NCBI GenBank assembly: GCA_963697205.1
Contig: CAVONB010000008.1
Coordinates: 345,956 to 409,955 of the forward strand
From: CAVONB01 sp963697205
Lineage (GTDB): Bacteria; Pseudomonadota; Alphaproteobacteria; Rhizobiales; Hyphomicrobiaceae
Reading direction: 5' to 3'
Length of the DNA: 64,000 bases
Position 1 is the stretch's first letter. Every line of letters begins with the position of its first letter. The notes under the pieces are model-generated. The model had not been told where the DNA came from and searched no databases. It saw only the letters and a program-made list of their open reading frames with translations. Shown in pieces: positions 27,612 to 38,820 of this stretch. Made by a program: the position numbers and the translations under genes.

Positions 27612-29567
27612 TCAGGTCCGGCCACTGCGCGACCCGGCCAGCGCCTGGGCGACGGCAACCGCGAGCTCGGACTGGCGGTAAGGCTTCCGCAGCAGGGCAT
27701 GTGTGGTCTCGCCGTTGCTGCTGGCCAGTTCCTTCGAGTAGCCCGATGTCAGCAGAATGCGTGTGCCGGGCCAGCGCTCCGCGACGAGGCGCGCAAGGTC
27801 GAGCCCTGAGATGCCGCCCGGCATGACCAGATCCGTGAAAACGAGATCGACCGCGAGCCCCCCGCTCAATTGCGTCAGCGCCACAGGGCCGCTTTCCGCC
27901 TCTACGACGCGATAGCCAAGCGCGTGCAGCCGCGTCGAGGTCAGCCGCCGCACCCGCGCATCGTCCTCCACCACGAGCACGGTTTCGCCGTGCCCGACGG
28001 GCGCAGCCGCCGCGCCGTCCGCGCCCGCGCCACTCGCCATGTCCTCGTCGTCGCGCGGCAGGTAGAGGTTCACCGACGTGCCCTTGCCGATCTCCGAGTA
28101 GATCGAGACATTGCCGCCCGACTGGCGCGCGAAGCCGTAGATGGTCGCCAGACCCAGCCCGCTGCCCTTGCCCGGCCCCTTGGTGCTGAAGAACGGCTCG
28201 AAGGCTCGCTGGCGCACATCTTCGGGCATCCCGTGACCCGTATCGGAGACGCTGAGCGCCACATAGGCGCCGGGTTCCAGGCCTGGGATCAGGGCCACCG
28301 CGTCGGCATCGAGCTGCACGTTGCGCGTTTCGATCAGCAGCCGACCGCCGCCGGGCATCGCATCGCGGGCATTGATGGCGAGGTTGAGCAGCGCATTCTC
28401 GATCTGCCCCGGATCAGCCATCGTCGACCACAGATCGCCGGCAAGCGATGTCGAAAGATCGATGTCTTCGCCGATCGAGCGCCGCAACAGCTCCGTCAGG
28501 CCCAATACGAATTCGTTGAGGTTGATCCGGCGACGCTCAAGGGTCTGCCGGCGCGCGAACGTCAATAGCCGGTCGGTCAGGCGCGCGCCCATCTCCGCGG
28601 CTTCCTGCGCCTCTCGCGCCAGCGAAAGCTCAAGCTCGCCCGTGAGTTTCGGCTCCAGCAGCTCCAGGTTGCCCAGGATCACCGTGAGGATGTTGTTGAA
28701 GTCGTGGGCGACGCCGCCCGTCAGCTGCCCGACCGCCTCCATGCGCTGCGCCTTGAGCAGCACCTCCTCGCGGCGCACCTCCTCCGACAGATCGCGCACA
28801 ACGCACAGATAGCCCAGCTCCTCGCCATTCTTGTCGACCACGAGATTGCGCAGGCTGAGTGCGGGAAACGTCTCGCCGGATTGGCGCCGGTAGTGCAGAA
28901 GCTGCGCGCGCGGATCACCACCCCGCGCGATTTGCGGGAACGCGGGCGGCGGCATGTCATCGTCGAGCGTCACGTGTTCGTAGAGCGCAAGGCTCGTCCG
29001 GCCGACCGCGTCTTTTGCGGGGAAGCCGAACACGCGCTCGAACGCAGGATTGACATGCTGCACGATGCGCGAGCGATTGGCGATGATGACGGGATCGGGC
29101 AGATTCTCGAAGATGGCGCGGAACAGCGCCTGCTGACGGCCGAAGCCATCCTCCGCCTGCCGCTGGCGCGTCAGGTCGATCATCACGCCGGTAAAGAAGT
29201 GGGCGTCACCGTTTCGGACCTCGCCGATCGACAGGTGCAAGGGAAACGTGGTGCCGTCCGCGCGACGGCCGGTGACTTCACGCCCCACACCCATGATGTG
29301 GCTGCGCCCGGTCGCCAGGTAGGTGTTGATGTAGCCGTCGTGCCGCGTGGCATCGTACGGGGGCATCAGCATCGAAACATTGTGGCCAACGAGCGCGTCG
29401 GCGGCGTAGCCGAACATTCGGGCTGCTGACGGATTGACCGAGATCATGATTCCGCGGGCGTCGATCGTGACCATGCCGGCCGCCGCGGACGCCAGGATCG
29501 CCTGCAGCGTCGGCTCCGCACCCGGCACGGGCGCGAGGTCGGTGGGCTCGCGGGTCGGATCGGTCAT
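27612..29567 (-). CDS. FixL-type heme-PAS hybrid histidine kinase with receiver domain
   Basis: A 651-residue cytoplasmic kinase. PAS1 (about residues 18-130) matches FixL closely: LMPPYDATRHDGYI, HIMGVGREVTG, DGTTFPLHLSIGE. The His in RHDGYI and the Arg in GVGREV are 20 residues apart, exactly as the proximal heme ligand His200 and Arg220 of Bradyrhizobium FixL. PAS2 is about 135-260; HisKA has GGVAHDFNNILT; HATPase has DTGHGMP and GSGLGLATIYGF. A C-terminal receiver (VLVVEDDARVRRL, VFTDLVMPGG) follows. No membrane helices. The ATG at 29567 is used; an in-frame TTG lies 42 bp upstream. Confidence 0.9.
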   Translation of the reverse strand: MTDPTREPTDLAPVPGAEPTLQAILASAAAGMVTIDARGIMISVNPSAARMFGYAADALVGHNVSMLMPPYDATRHDGYINTYLATGRSHIMGVGREVTGRRADGTTFPLHLSIGEVRNGDAHFFTGVMIDLTRQRQAEDGFGRQQALFRAIFENLPDPVIIANRSRIVQHVNPAFERVFGFPAKDAVGRTSLALYEHVTLDDDMPPPAFPQIARGGDPRAQLLHYRRQSGETFPALSLRNLVVDKNGEELGYLCVVRDLSEEVRREEVLLKAQRMEAVGQLTGGVAHDFNNILTVILGNLELLEPKLTGELELSLAREAQEAAEMGARLTDRLLTFARRQTLERRRINLNEFVLGLTELLRRSIGEDIDLSTSLAGDLWSTMADPGQIENALLNLAINARDAMPGGGRLLIETRNVQLDADAVALIPGLEPGAYVALSVSDTGHGMPEDVRQRAFEPFFSTKGPGKGSGLGLATIYGFARQSGGNVSIYSEIGKGTSVNLYLPRDDEDMASGAGADGAAAAPVGHGETVLVVEDDARVRRLTSTRLHALGYRVVEAESGPVALTQLSGGLAVDLVFTDLVMPGGISGLDLARLVAERWPGTRILLTSGYSKELASSNGETTHALLRKPYRQSELAVAVAQALAGSRSGRT

Positions 29568-29636
29568 GGGGCTGCGAGGCGCTGCCCCGGGGCGGCGCGG
29601 GTCTGCCAAGGTAACAAGCCTGTTTCGCTGCGCATG

Positions 29637-29674
29637 TTGACGATCGTCAAGGCCCGGGTTTGTGGAGGTATTCT
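29637..29674 (+). promoter_or_regulatory. Perfect FNR/FixK box and -10 element upstream of hsp20
   Basis: TTGACGATCGTCAA (29637-29650) is a perfect 14-bp palindrome of the TTGAC-N4-GTCAA type. A TATTCT -10 candidate follows at 29669-29674, placing the box about 38 bp upstream of the predicted start, close to the class II activator position. It lies 65 bp before the hsp20 ATG and 70 bp upstream of the divergent kinase start, so it could serve both. Confidence 0.65.
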
Positions 29675-29714
29675 AGCTTCGGCCGCATCGTAGTCGAGTC
29701 AAGGAGCGACGACC

Positions 29715-30200
29715 ATGGCAAACGAAAATTGGTTGCCGAGTGTGTTCGGCGGCCGTGGCTTCGAGCCGGAAGGCTTTCGGTCCATGCGCCGCGATCTCGA
29801 GCGTATGTTCGAGGATGTGGCGGCCCCCTGGATGCGGTCTGCGCCCGGCGGGGGCTTTCCCCTGCGCGCCGATGTCAGCGAGACGGATACGGAGGTTCGC
29901 GTCACCGCAGAGTTGCCCGGCGTGGCACAAGCGGACATCGACGTCACCCTGGTCGCGGACCGATTGACCATCCGCGGCGAAAAGCGCAGCGAAAGCGAAA
30001 AAGACGAGGACGCCAAGGGGCGGACCTATCACCGGGTCGAACGCAGCTACGGCATGTTCGAGCGATCGATGACCTTGCCGTTCGTCGCCGAACCCGAAGC
30101 GGTCAAGGCAACCTTCAAGGACGGTGTGCTGACCGTGAGCGTGGCCAAACCCAAGGCGGTCAAGGCCGCGACACGCAAAGTCGAGATCACGTCCGGCTGA
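29715..30200 (+). CDS. Hsp20/alpha-crystallin small heat-shock protein
   Basis: A 161-residue chaperone. The alpha-crystallin domain covers about residues 48-140: FPLRADVSETDTEVRVTAEL, ELPGVAQADIDVTL, LTIRGEKRSESE and the closing KDGVLTVSVAKPK, with an N-terminal arm containing WLPSVFGG. It holds unfolding proteins in the cytoplasm. AAGGAG lies 9 bp before the ATG. The upstream FixK-type box suggests induction at low oxygen in addition to, or instead of, heat; no CIRCE or ROSE-like element was seen. Confidence 0.92.
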   Translation: MANENWLPSVFGGRGFEPEGFRSMRRDLERMFEDVAAPWMRSAPGGGFPLRADVSETDTEVRVTAELPGVAQADIDVTLVADRLTIRGEKRSESEKDEDAKGRTYHRVERSYGMFERSMTLPFVAEPEAVKATFKDGVLTVSVAKPKAVKAATRKVEITSG

Positions 30201-30259
30201 GGGGCCGCAGCGCCAACACGCCCCCCTGCTGGCTGCGCTCCAGCGTTCCCGGTTGAGCG

Positions 30260-32488
<2,229 letters not shown>

Positions 32489-32748
32489 GAGGTCAGGCCT
32501 TGCTCTGGCGCGGCCGATCCGGCTGCGGACGGCCCCTTGGGGAGACGCGCGGAACTTAATGCGATTCGGGTGGTCGCCAGGCCCGCGCGGACCGATCGCG
32601 CCGGTTGCCGGCCGGTCCTCCACAACCCCGGGCCTGGTGCTGGGCACAACCGACGCACGGCCGCCAAAACGGGTGACACGCCGCCGGCCACGGACTAGCC
32701 TCCAACCCGGGCCAATACGAAGGTCCTCCGTTTCGGGTGGGGCAATAG

Positions 32749-33441
32749 ATGCTGAACGGCTGGACGCTCGCTTTCGATCTCGATGGCACGCTGATCGATA
32801 CCGCGCCCGACCTGATCGGGGCCGCCAATCACATCCTGGGAACGCTCGATCTGGAGCCGGTCCCCCTCGACGCCCTGCGTCCCACGATCAGCTTCGGCTC
32901 GCGCAATATCTTGATCCAGGCACTGGCCATGCGCGGACGCCGCTACCCAGACGCCGAGATCGATGCGCTCCTCGAACGCTTCCTCGTCTACTATGAAGCG
33001 AATATCGCCCGGCACAGCCGGCCGTTCGAGCAGATGGTGGACTGCCTGGAGCGGCTCTCCGCCGGTGGGGCCCGACTTGTCGTGTGCACCAACAAGCTCG
33101 AGCATCTCTCGCGGCGCCTGTTGTCCGAACTCGCCGTCGACGGCCTGTTCGGTGCGATCACCGGCCGCGACACGTTTCCCGTCTGCAAGCCCGATCCCGG
33201 TCATCTCGTCGGCGCCATCGCCAAGGTCGGCGGCGATGCGCGCCGCGCCATCATGGTCGGCGACAGCGAGGTCGACATCGCCACCGCCAAGGCCGCAAAG
33301 GTGCCGGTGATCGCCGTCACGTTCGGCTATCCCGCCGTTCCCGTGGCCGACCTCGATCCAGAGGCGATCGTGCATCACTATTCCCAGATGCATGCAGCCG
33401 TCGAGCGGCTGGCCGCCGGCGGCGCGACACCCGCCGGGTAA
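32749..33441 (+). CDS. gph: HAD-superfamily phosphoglycolate phosphatase
   Basis: A 230-residue HAD hydrolase with the nucleophile motif FDLDGTLIDTAPDLIGAANH near the N-terminus, motif II VVCTNK, motif III Lys in FPVCKPDPGHL and motif IV MVGDSEVDIATAKAA. Family I/II arrangement with a helical cap (about residues 17-85) fits Gph, which removes 2-phosphoglycolate formed by Rubisco or DNA repair; other small phosphates are possible. It is divergent from recQ and stands alone. Confidence 0.88.
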   Translation: MLNGWTLAFDLDGTLIDTAPDLIGAANHILGTLDLEPVPLDALRPTISFGSRNILIQALAMRGRRYPDAEIDALLERFLVYYEANIARHSRPFEQMVDCLERLSAGGARLVVCTNKLEHLSRRLLSELAVDGLFGAITGRDTFPVCKPDPGHLVGAIAKVGGDARRAIMVGDSEVDIATAKAAKVPVIAVTFGYPAVPVADLDPEAIVHHYSQMHAAVERLAAGGATPAG

Positions 33442-33638
33442 GTCGGAACAGCCCTGCCCCCCCGCGTTGGGGACCTGTTGCGGGGGCGCCGCCGTCGGGC
33501 GCGGCATTCGCGCCACACCAGGCGACCTTCGTACGGCGCTTTTAGACTGCCGCAATCGAGCCGAGGCCGCGCCACAATCGCGCGCCATATCACCGGCTCG
33601 CGCATGATTTGCGCACCTCGAATGGAAGGACCACGACG

Positions 33639-34007
33639 ATGCTGAAGCATCTGATGATCGCAGTGAGCATGAGTGCCCTGATGGTAGGAGGCGCGCTGGC
33701 ACAGGCCCCGGCCGCGAGCGAGCCGCCGACCATGGAAAACGCTGGCCAGGCCGCGCCCATGACGCAGGCTGAGCCCCAGGCCCAGCCCCAGGCCGACACC
33801 CAGTCGACGGGTACAGCGTCCGCCGACCAGTGCCTGCAGTCGGCGATGACGCTGGCGAAGTCGGCCGAGCAGAAGAGCCTGGCCGACGACAAGCTCGACA
33901 AGATCGAGCAGATGCTCGCGAAGATGGAGGATCTTTGCGACGCCAATCAGTTTTCCGAGGCCCAGGCAATGGTCAAGGACATCGAGTCCGCGATCAAGTC
34001 ACAGTAG
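33639..34007 (+). CDS. Small secreted hypothetical protein
   Basis: A 122-residue protein with a clear signal peptide (MLKHLMIAVSMSALMVGGALA, cleavage before QAPAA). The mature part starts with a Gln/Pro/Ala-rich low-complexity stretch (residues 22-60) and ends in a helical segment with two Cys (DQCLQSAMTLAK and MEDLCDANQF). GGAAGGA precedes the ATG. No known domain. It is a stand-alone gene followed 77 bp later by a terminator-like hairpin. Confidence 0.65.
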   Translation: MLKHLMIAVSMSALMVGGALAQAPAASEPPTMENAGQAAPMTQAEPQAQPQADTQSTGTASADQCLQSAMTLAKSAEQKSLADDKLDKIEQMLAKMEDLCDANQFSEAQAMVKDIESAIKSQ

Positions 34008-34083
34008 CATCAGTTGAAGTGAGTCGCAGTCCGATCGGTGGCGCGCGTGAACGCTGCCGGCGGACGCAAAGTCCCAACAACCT

Positions 34084-34124
34084 GTGACGGCCTGCGGCAC
34101 GCGCGGGCCGTCACGGCGTTTTGG
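34084..34124 (+). terminator. Rho-independent terminator
   Basis: GTGACGGCC (34084-34092) pairs perfectly with GGCCGTCAC (34106-34114), 13-nt loop, followed by GGCGTTTT. It would end the small secreted protein transcript. Confidence 0.65.
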
Positions 34125-34227
34125 GGCAGGAGCTGGGCGCAAGAAACGGATCGATTTCGCGCTGCGAGGCGTCTAGACAGGACCGAGCGTCGCGACCGCT
34201 GATGCGGCGCGCTGCCGGAGCCACCAT

Positions 34228-35118
34228 ATGTCGCTGTCGCAATGGCTGCTGTTGATTGTCCTCGGCGTGCTGTGGGGCGGCTCGTTCTTCTTCACGGGCG
34301 TCGCCATCCATCATGTGCCGCTCCTCACCCTCGTCCTGGCGCGTGTGGCGCTTGCCGCGCTGGCCCTCCTGCCCGTGCTCTGGCTGTCGGGCCTGAGCCT
34401 GCCGCGCAGTGCGGCCGCCTGGATGCCATTCGTCGGGATGTCGATCCTCAACAACGTGATTCCCTTTCTCCTGATCGCGCGCGGCCAGAAAGAGATCGCC
34501 AGCGGATTGGCATCCGTGCTCAACGCGACCACGCCGATGTGGTCCGTGATCCTGTCCCACATCCTCACGCACGACGAGAAGATGAAGCTGCACAAGGTTG
34601 TCGGCGTCGTCGTCGGCATCGCCGGCGTCGCAATCCTCGTCGGCCCCGAGATGATGTTCGGACAACAGACAACGGTGCTCGGCATGATGTGCGGCCTGGG
34701 CGGTGCGTTCGCCTATGGTGTCTCCGGCGTCTGGGGGCGGCGGCTGAAATCCGTGCCGCCGCTGCAAACCGCGACCTGCCAGCTGCTGGTATCGAGCATC
34801 ATCCTGGCGCCCGTCGCATTCTGGGTCGACCGTCCCTGGACGCTCGCCATGCCCGCGCCCCACGTGGTCGCCGCCATCCTCGGTCTCGCCCTGCTCACGA
34901 CCGCCCTCGGTTACATCATCTTCTTCCGTATCCTGGCGGTGTCCGGCCCGACCAACGCGATGCTGGTGACGCTGCTCAATCCCCTGACCGCCATCGCGCT
35001 GGGCGTCCTCGTGCTGGGCGAAACACTGGCGGGCCGGCATATCGTCGGCGCCCTCGTCATCGCGCTGGCGTTGTTGGCGATCGACGGGCGCATTTTGCAA
35101 TGGCTGCGGCGACACTGA
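34228..35118 (+). CDS. EamA/DMT-family transporter
   Basis: A 296-residue inner-membrane protein with ten hydrophobic segments in two EamA halves. The first half starts LLLIVLGVLWGGSFFFTG, with LARVALAALALLPVL; the second half starts GLGGAFAYGVSGVWGRRL and ends LNPLTAIALGVLVLGETL, the typical DMT pattern. Likely an exporter of metabolites or amino acids; the substrate is unknown. It is convergent with the beta-helix gene (12 bp). Confidence 0.88.
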   Translation: MSLSQWLLLIVLGVLWGGSFFFTGVAIHHVPLLTLVLARVALAALALLPVLWLSGLSLPRSAAAWMPFVGMSILNNVIPFLLIARGQKEIASGLASVLNATTPMWSVILSHILTHDEKMKLHKVVGVVVGIAGVAILVGPEMMFGQQTTVLGMMCGLGGAFAYGVSGVWGRRLKSVPPLQTATCQLLVSSIILAPVAFWVDRPWTLAMPAPHVVAAILGLALLTTALGYIIFFRILAVSGPTNAMLVTLLNPLTAIALGVLVLGETLAGRHIVGALVIALALLAIDGRILQWLRRH

Positions 35119-35130
35119 CCGAGGCTGCGC

Positions 35131-36021
35131 TCAGCGCGGCGACCTGACTGGTACGCCGGCTGGCGCCACGATCGGCGACCCGTCGTCGAACCGGTTTCCG
35201 ACGAGCACCGCACCGGCGGTAGGATCGCGCGGCCAGTGTGTGAGCGCGCCGAAATGGCCGCAGCGCGGGTAGTGGTCGCGGCCGAACACGCAATCGGTGA
35301 GCGTCATGCCGCGTGGGTCCGCCAAGCCCTTGCCGTTTCCGCCAGCGCCGCCGTAGACCGTCCATCCGCCCCCGGCCAGATAGCACGAGCGCACCACCGT
35401 CCGCTCGCCCATCAGATAAAGGCAGCTCGTCTGCGGATGCCGGTTGCGGATCTTGCATCGCGCGATCAACACGTCGCGCCCGTCCGGCCCCGTCTGCAGC
35501 CCGTCGTTGTGATCCCCGGGCGCTGTCGAGAGATCGTCGATCAGCGTTTCGGAGATCTGCACGCCGCGCGCATTGGGATGCAACCCGTCCGCCACATGGT
35601 CGATCCGGCAGCGATGCACACGCGACCCGGCCGCGCGGATCAGCATGCCGATGCCGACACGTTCGCCGCCGCCTCGAGTCACCCGGCTATGCGAGATCAG
35701 AAGCGGACCCGAGCCCGGCCGCACGTGCAAGCCGAGAGGCACGGCCGCGCGCGGCGCAATTTCCACGCCGTAGAGCACCACGGGCTCACGGACGTCGAGA
35801 TCGACGGGACCGTCGAACCGAACACCCGAAATCAACAGATGCCCGCCGGCGACCTGCTGGCCACCGTAATCGGCCGGCCCCGCCCGCCGCGTCACGAAAT
35901 CCGGCAACCGTCCATTGCGCATGACGCTCTTTCCGGCCTCGCGAACAATTGCGAGGCCGGCAGCTGCCGGCCCGACGTCACCGGCCGAAAGCTCTGCGCC
36001 GTGCCGGATCGTTCGGGCCAT
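35131..36021 (-). CDS. Right-handed beta-helix (pectate-lyase-like) repeat protein
   Basis: A 296-residue protein. From about residue 60 onward it has parallel beta-helix coils of 20-25 residues (LLISGVRFDGPVDL, LLISHSRVTRGG, VHRCRIDHVADGLHPNA, VLIARCKIRN, SLYLMGERTVVRSCYLAGGG). HNDGLQTG is a frequent motif in this fold. No signal peptide is evident. Such proteins bind or cleave polysaccharides; catalytic residues cannot be assigned with confidence. Confidence 0.65.
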   Translation of the reverse strand: MARTIRHGAELSAGDVGPAAAGLAIVREAGKSVMRNGRLPDFVTRRAGPADYGGQQVAGGHLLISGVRFDGPVDLDVREPVVLYGVEIAPRAAVPLGLHVRPGSGPLLISHSRVTRGGGERVGIGMLIRAAGSRVHRCRIDHVADGLHPNARGVQISETLIDDLSTAPGDHNDGLQTGPDGRDVLIARCKIRNRHPQTSCLYLMGERTVVRSCYLAGGGWTVYGGAGGNGKGLADPRGMTLTDCVFGRDHYPRCGHFGALTHWPRDPTAGAVLVGNRFDDGSPIVAPAGVPVRSPR

Positions 36022-36034
36022 CAGCGGCTTGCTC

Positions 36035-36898
36035 TCACGTTGGCCGTACGCGCTCCCGCGGCGTGTATTCGTCCACGACGGCCTTGGTCCCGTCCTGCAC
36101 GGTCATGTCGTAGGTGCCTTCGGCGGCGAGCAGACCCTCGCGGATCTTGGGATAGGATTTGGCAATATCCGTCACCGGCAGACCGTGCGTGGGGGCGACG
36201 ACCTTGACCTCTAGCCGATCCATCATCTCCTTCATGCGATCGACGTAGATCGCCATGTCGACCATGGTCGTCCAGTAGAGTGCGCGCTCGGCGAAGACGG
36301 CGGCGACGTCGACGAGGTCGAGCGAGGTGGCTTCCTCGGCGACGAGACCGCAGTGGCCATCCCAGTGGTAGTGGGAGTAGGCAAAGCCGTCGCCCGGGAA
36401 CAGCGTGCGCGACTTGTCGTCGAAGCCCCACCAGGTGGTGCGCAGGTCGCGAATGACGGGCTCGACGGCGACGAACTTGCGGTCGCCGAGGTCGATCGAG
36501 TCGCCCTCCTTCATGTAGTTGAGCAGATGAGCGTGCTCGGGGAATGCGAGGTGATAGTCGGAGACGTCACCCCAGATCTGCAGGCCCGGGTACTGGTCGA
36601 GAATGCGCCCGAGCCCGCCCGAGTGCGGCGTCTCCTGATGCGTGATGAAGATGTGCTTCAAGGGCGCAACGCCCGGCCGCGCCAGCACTTTGCGGATATG
36701 ATCCTCGACCTCGGGGAAGTCCTTCGGGTGACCGGTCTCGATCAATAGCGTCGCATCGCTGCCGGTGATCATGAAGGCGGCGTTGTAGCCGTGATACTCG
36801 CGACCCTTGAACTTCTGCGACAGGCATCCTCCGATCCAGAAGACGCCCGGCGCGATCTCGCGGGGAAGAGGAATGGGACCTTTGACGGGAGCGTTCAT
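36035..36898 (-). CDS. Metallo-beta-lactamase-fold protein with altered metal site
   Basis: A 287-residue MBL-fold protein. The first metal motif reads ITHQETPHSGGL: HxExPH in place of HxHxDH, closer to the HxExDH of flavodiiron proteins but with Pro for the Asp. Later ligands look kept: LFPGDGFA (Asp) and VAPTHGLP (His); the ligand expected before TTWW is not a His (VIRDLRTTWW). Activity is therefore uncertain. Its start is 3 bp after the stop of a second MBL-fold gene, forming a two-gene operon. Confidence 0.75.
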   Translation of the reverse strand: MNAPVKGPIPLPREIAPGVFWIGGCLSQKFKGREYHGYNAAFMITGSDATLLIETGHPKDFPEVEDHIRKVLARPGVAPLKHIFITHQETPHSGGLGRILDQYPGLQIWGDVSDYHLAFPEHAHLLNYMKEGDSIDLGDRKFVAVEPVIRDLRTTWWGFDDKSRTLFPGDGFAYSHYHWDGHCGLVAEEATSLDLVDVAAVFAERALYWTTMVDMAIYVDRMKEMMDRLEVKVVAPTHGLPVTDIAKSYPKIREGLLAAEGTYDMTVQDGTKAVVDEYTPRERVRPT

Positions 36899-36901
36899 GT
36901 C

Positions 36902-37798
36902 TTACCTCACGAGATCTCTGGAGACGTAATAGGCCTTGGTACGCGTACGATCCATGCGCCGCAGGATGTCATCGAGAGCGGCAAACTGTTGCTCGACGAG
37001 CTCGCGCCCCTTGAGGATGGCGCCATAGCCCGGCGCGATCGTCTCGATCGGGTAGCGCTTGTGAACCGCCTCGACGCCGCGCCTCAGTGTCTCCGTGCGC
37101 GCGCCCTCGATCCACCAGTAGCGGGTGTTGAGCATGAAGGACTGCATGAAGCCCGTCGACAGGCGCTCGTCGGCCGGGTCGAAGTGGTCGAGCAGCCAGG
37201 GACCCTCAGGCGTATCGGCGGACACCTGGGTGAACATGTCGGATGTGAACAGCGTCTTCGTTTCCTCGTCCCAGATCCAGGTCGTGTTGATAAGCCGGAT
37301 CGGCGTCTGGAAGATCTCGATGAAGCGCTTGCCCTTGTTGCCGACGTCGTGGCGCTGCAGGCCCGTGATGCGCGTGCTCTTGAAGTCGAGCCATGGCCGC
37401 TCGGCGCTGGGATCGATGGAGGCGAAGTCGATCCAGATCTTGATCGGGTCGGGCGACGGCGAGAACGCTTCCACCACGTTGAAGTTCTTGCAGATCGCCA
37501 TCGCATTGCCGACCGACATGAACTCGTTGATCCGCAGCGGGAAGATCGTCACCGGCGTGTCCTTGGAGATCAGCGAACCGATCTGCGCGATTACCTGGGC
37601 CTCGTTCGCCGCGTAGCCGGAGTTGAGAATTGCAGCGCCGTCGGACTCCTTCAGGAGGTAGCAGTTGGAGACGGAATACCCGCGCGTGGGGCCTGGATAG
37701 GCACTGACGCGGCCGTCCAGCGTGAGAAGACTTCGCAGCGCATAGACTTTGCCGGGGAAGACTTCGGCGATGCTGCTGCCCTCTGTAGGAGATGCCAT
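36902..37798 (-). CDS. MBL-fold protein with most metal ligands lost
   Basis: A 298-residue paralogue of the downstream MBL protein (shared strand pattern TTWIWDEETKTLFTSDMF versus TTWWGFDDKSRTLFPGDGF). At the HxHxDH position it has FPLRINEFMSVGN with no His; only the Asp in FTSDMF is kept, and the final His is replaced (IAPGYGAIL). A catalytic dinuclear centre is not expected. It may be a regulatory or structural partner of the adjacent MBL protein, since both are translated from one unit. Confidence 0.7.
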   Translation of the reverse strand: MASPTEGSSIAEVFPGKVYALRSLLTLDGRVSAYPGPTRGYSVSNCYLLKESDGAAILNSGYAANEAQVIAQIGSLISKDTPVTIFPLRINEFMSVGNAMAICKNFNVVEAFSPSPDPIKIWIDFASIDPSAERPWLDFKSTRITGLQRHDVGNKGKRFIEIFQTPIRLINTTWIWDEETKTLFTSDMFTQVSADTPEGPWLLDHFDPADERLSTGFMQSFMLNTRYWWIEGARTETLRRGVEAVHKRYPIETIAPGYGAILKGRELVEQQFAALDDILRRMDRTRTKAYYVSRDLVR

Positions 37799-37984
37799 CG
37801 GTGCGTTTCCTGTCGGTCGGTTTCTTTACCTGCGACTTTAGCAGTGTTCGCGGGCTGCGAAAGCCCACGCCTGCATCCCACCCCTGCTGCTTGGACGCCT
37901 CCTTGACGGCCGGCAAGCTCCCTCCGGCCGAGGGGGAGGCGGATTGTCGCGGCAATGCCCGGCAGCGGCGGCCGGATCGCCCGT

Positions 37985-38596
37985 CTACCTGCCTTGCTGC
38001 GCCGCCCGCCGCTGAGCGTCCAGCCGCGCCAGGTTGTCAAAATCGAGGTAGCTGGCCCAGGCCCGGGAATAGGGGTGCACCCAGGCGGTCTGGCCGGTCC
38101 CGCTGACCAAGCCGCGGCCCGTGTTGTGCCAGGCGAATATGCCGCCCATCAGGTTGGTCACCCGGCGTGCGCCGCGGATCAGGAGTTCGTCCCGGATGGC
38201 GGTTGCGAGCTTCGAGCTGCGATAGCCGACCGAGCAATAGAGCACCACGGTCTTCCCCGCGGCCCTGGGGCCGAGCCGCTGCACGATAGCGCTCGGCCAG
38301 CTCGACGGGTCGATGCGCTCCGCCCCCGGGATATGGCTGACCGCATATTCATAGGGCTCGCGCACGTCCAGCACCATCACGTCGTCGCGCTGCGCCGCCA
38401 GTAGTGTCTGCAACTCGTCGGGCAGCATGTGACCGACACGCGGGAAGCTCTGCCGGTATTCCGACTGAAGTTGCTCCAGGCGCAGCTGGCCACCCGCGTG
38501 CGCGACATCTCCCCCAGATCCAGCGGCGATGATGGCCGCAAGCAGGCCACCAATTAGGCCGGCCCAAGTGAGATGTCGTTGCGCCTTCCCCGCCAT
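37985..38596 (-). CDS. Exported rhodanese-domain protein
   Basis: A 203-residue protein with an N-terminal hydrophobic segment (LIGGLLAAIIAAGSGGDVAHA) that looks like a signal peptide and one rhodanese domain at about residues 60-165. The active loop YCSVGYRSS carries the catalytic Cys; VMVLDVREPYEYAVSHIPGA is the typical start. Likely a periplasmic thiosulfate or persulfide transferase. The start overlaps the ATG of a small plus-strand frame by 2 bp. Confidence 0.8.
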   Translation of the reverse strand: MAGKAQRHLTWAGLIGGLLAAIIAAGSGGDVAHAGGQLRLEQLQSEYRQSFPRVGHMLPDELQTLLAAQRDDVMVLDVREPYEYAVSHIPGAERIDPSSWPSAIVQRLGPRAAGKTVVLYCSVGYRSSKLATAIRDELLIRGARRVTNLMGGIFAWHNTGRGLVSGTGQTAWVHPYSRAWASYLDFDNLARLDAQRRAAQQGR

Positions 38597-38788
38597 GGAA
38601 ACCAGCTTCTATCCCTTCCTCGTCTGGATGCCGGACGACTTCCCGCCAGAGCCAGCTTCGCGCCGGAAAACGTGTCCGAACGCCTGCCCTATCGCCGGGT
38701 CGATCCGACCAATCCGGCAACGAGCCCCGGTCGCCGTCTGGCGGCGAAATGGGTGGCCACGCCTCGATCGTCAACCCGCAGCGCTTGA
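38595..38788 (+). pseudogene. Small conserved-looking protein, frame broken near 38655
   Basis: METSFYPFLVWMPDDFPPEP in one frame continues as FAPENVSERLPYRRVDPTNP and GRRLAAKWVA in another, ending at 38788, giving about 64 residues. The continuity across the break and the Pro/Arg-rich pattern suggest a real small gene with one indel. No Shine-Dalgarno is seen and I do not recognise the family. Confidence 0.35.
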
Positions 38789-38820
38789 ACGTTGCGCGGC
38801 GCTCTTCGGATCAGGTGCCC

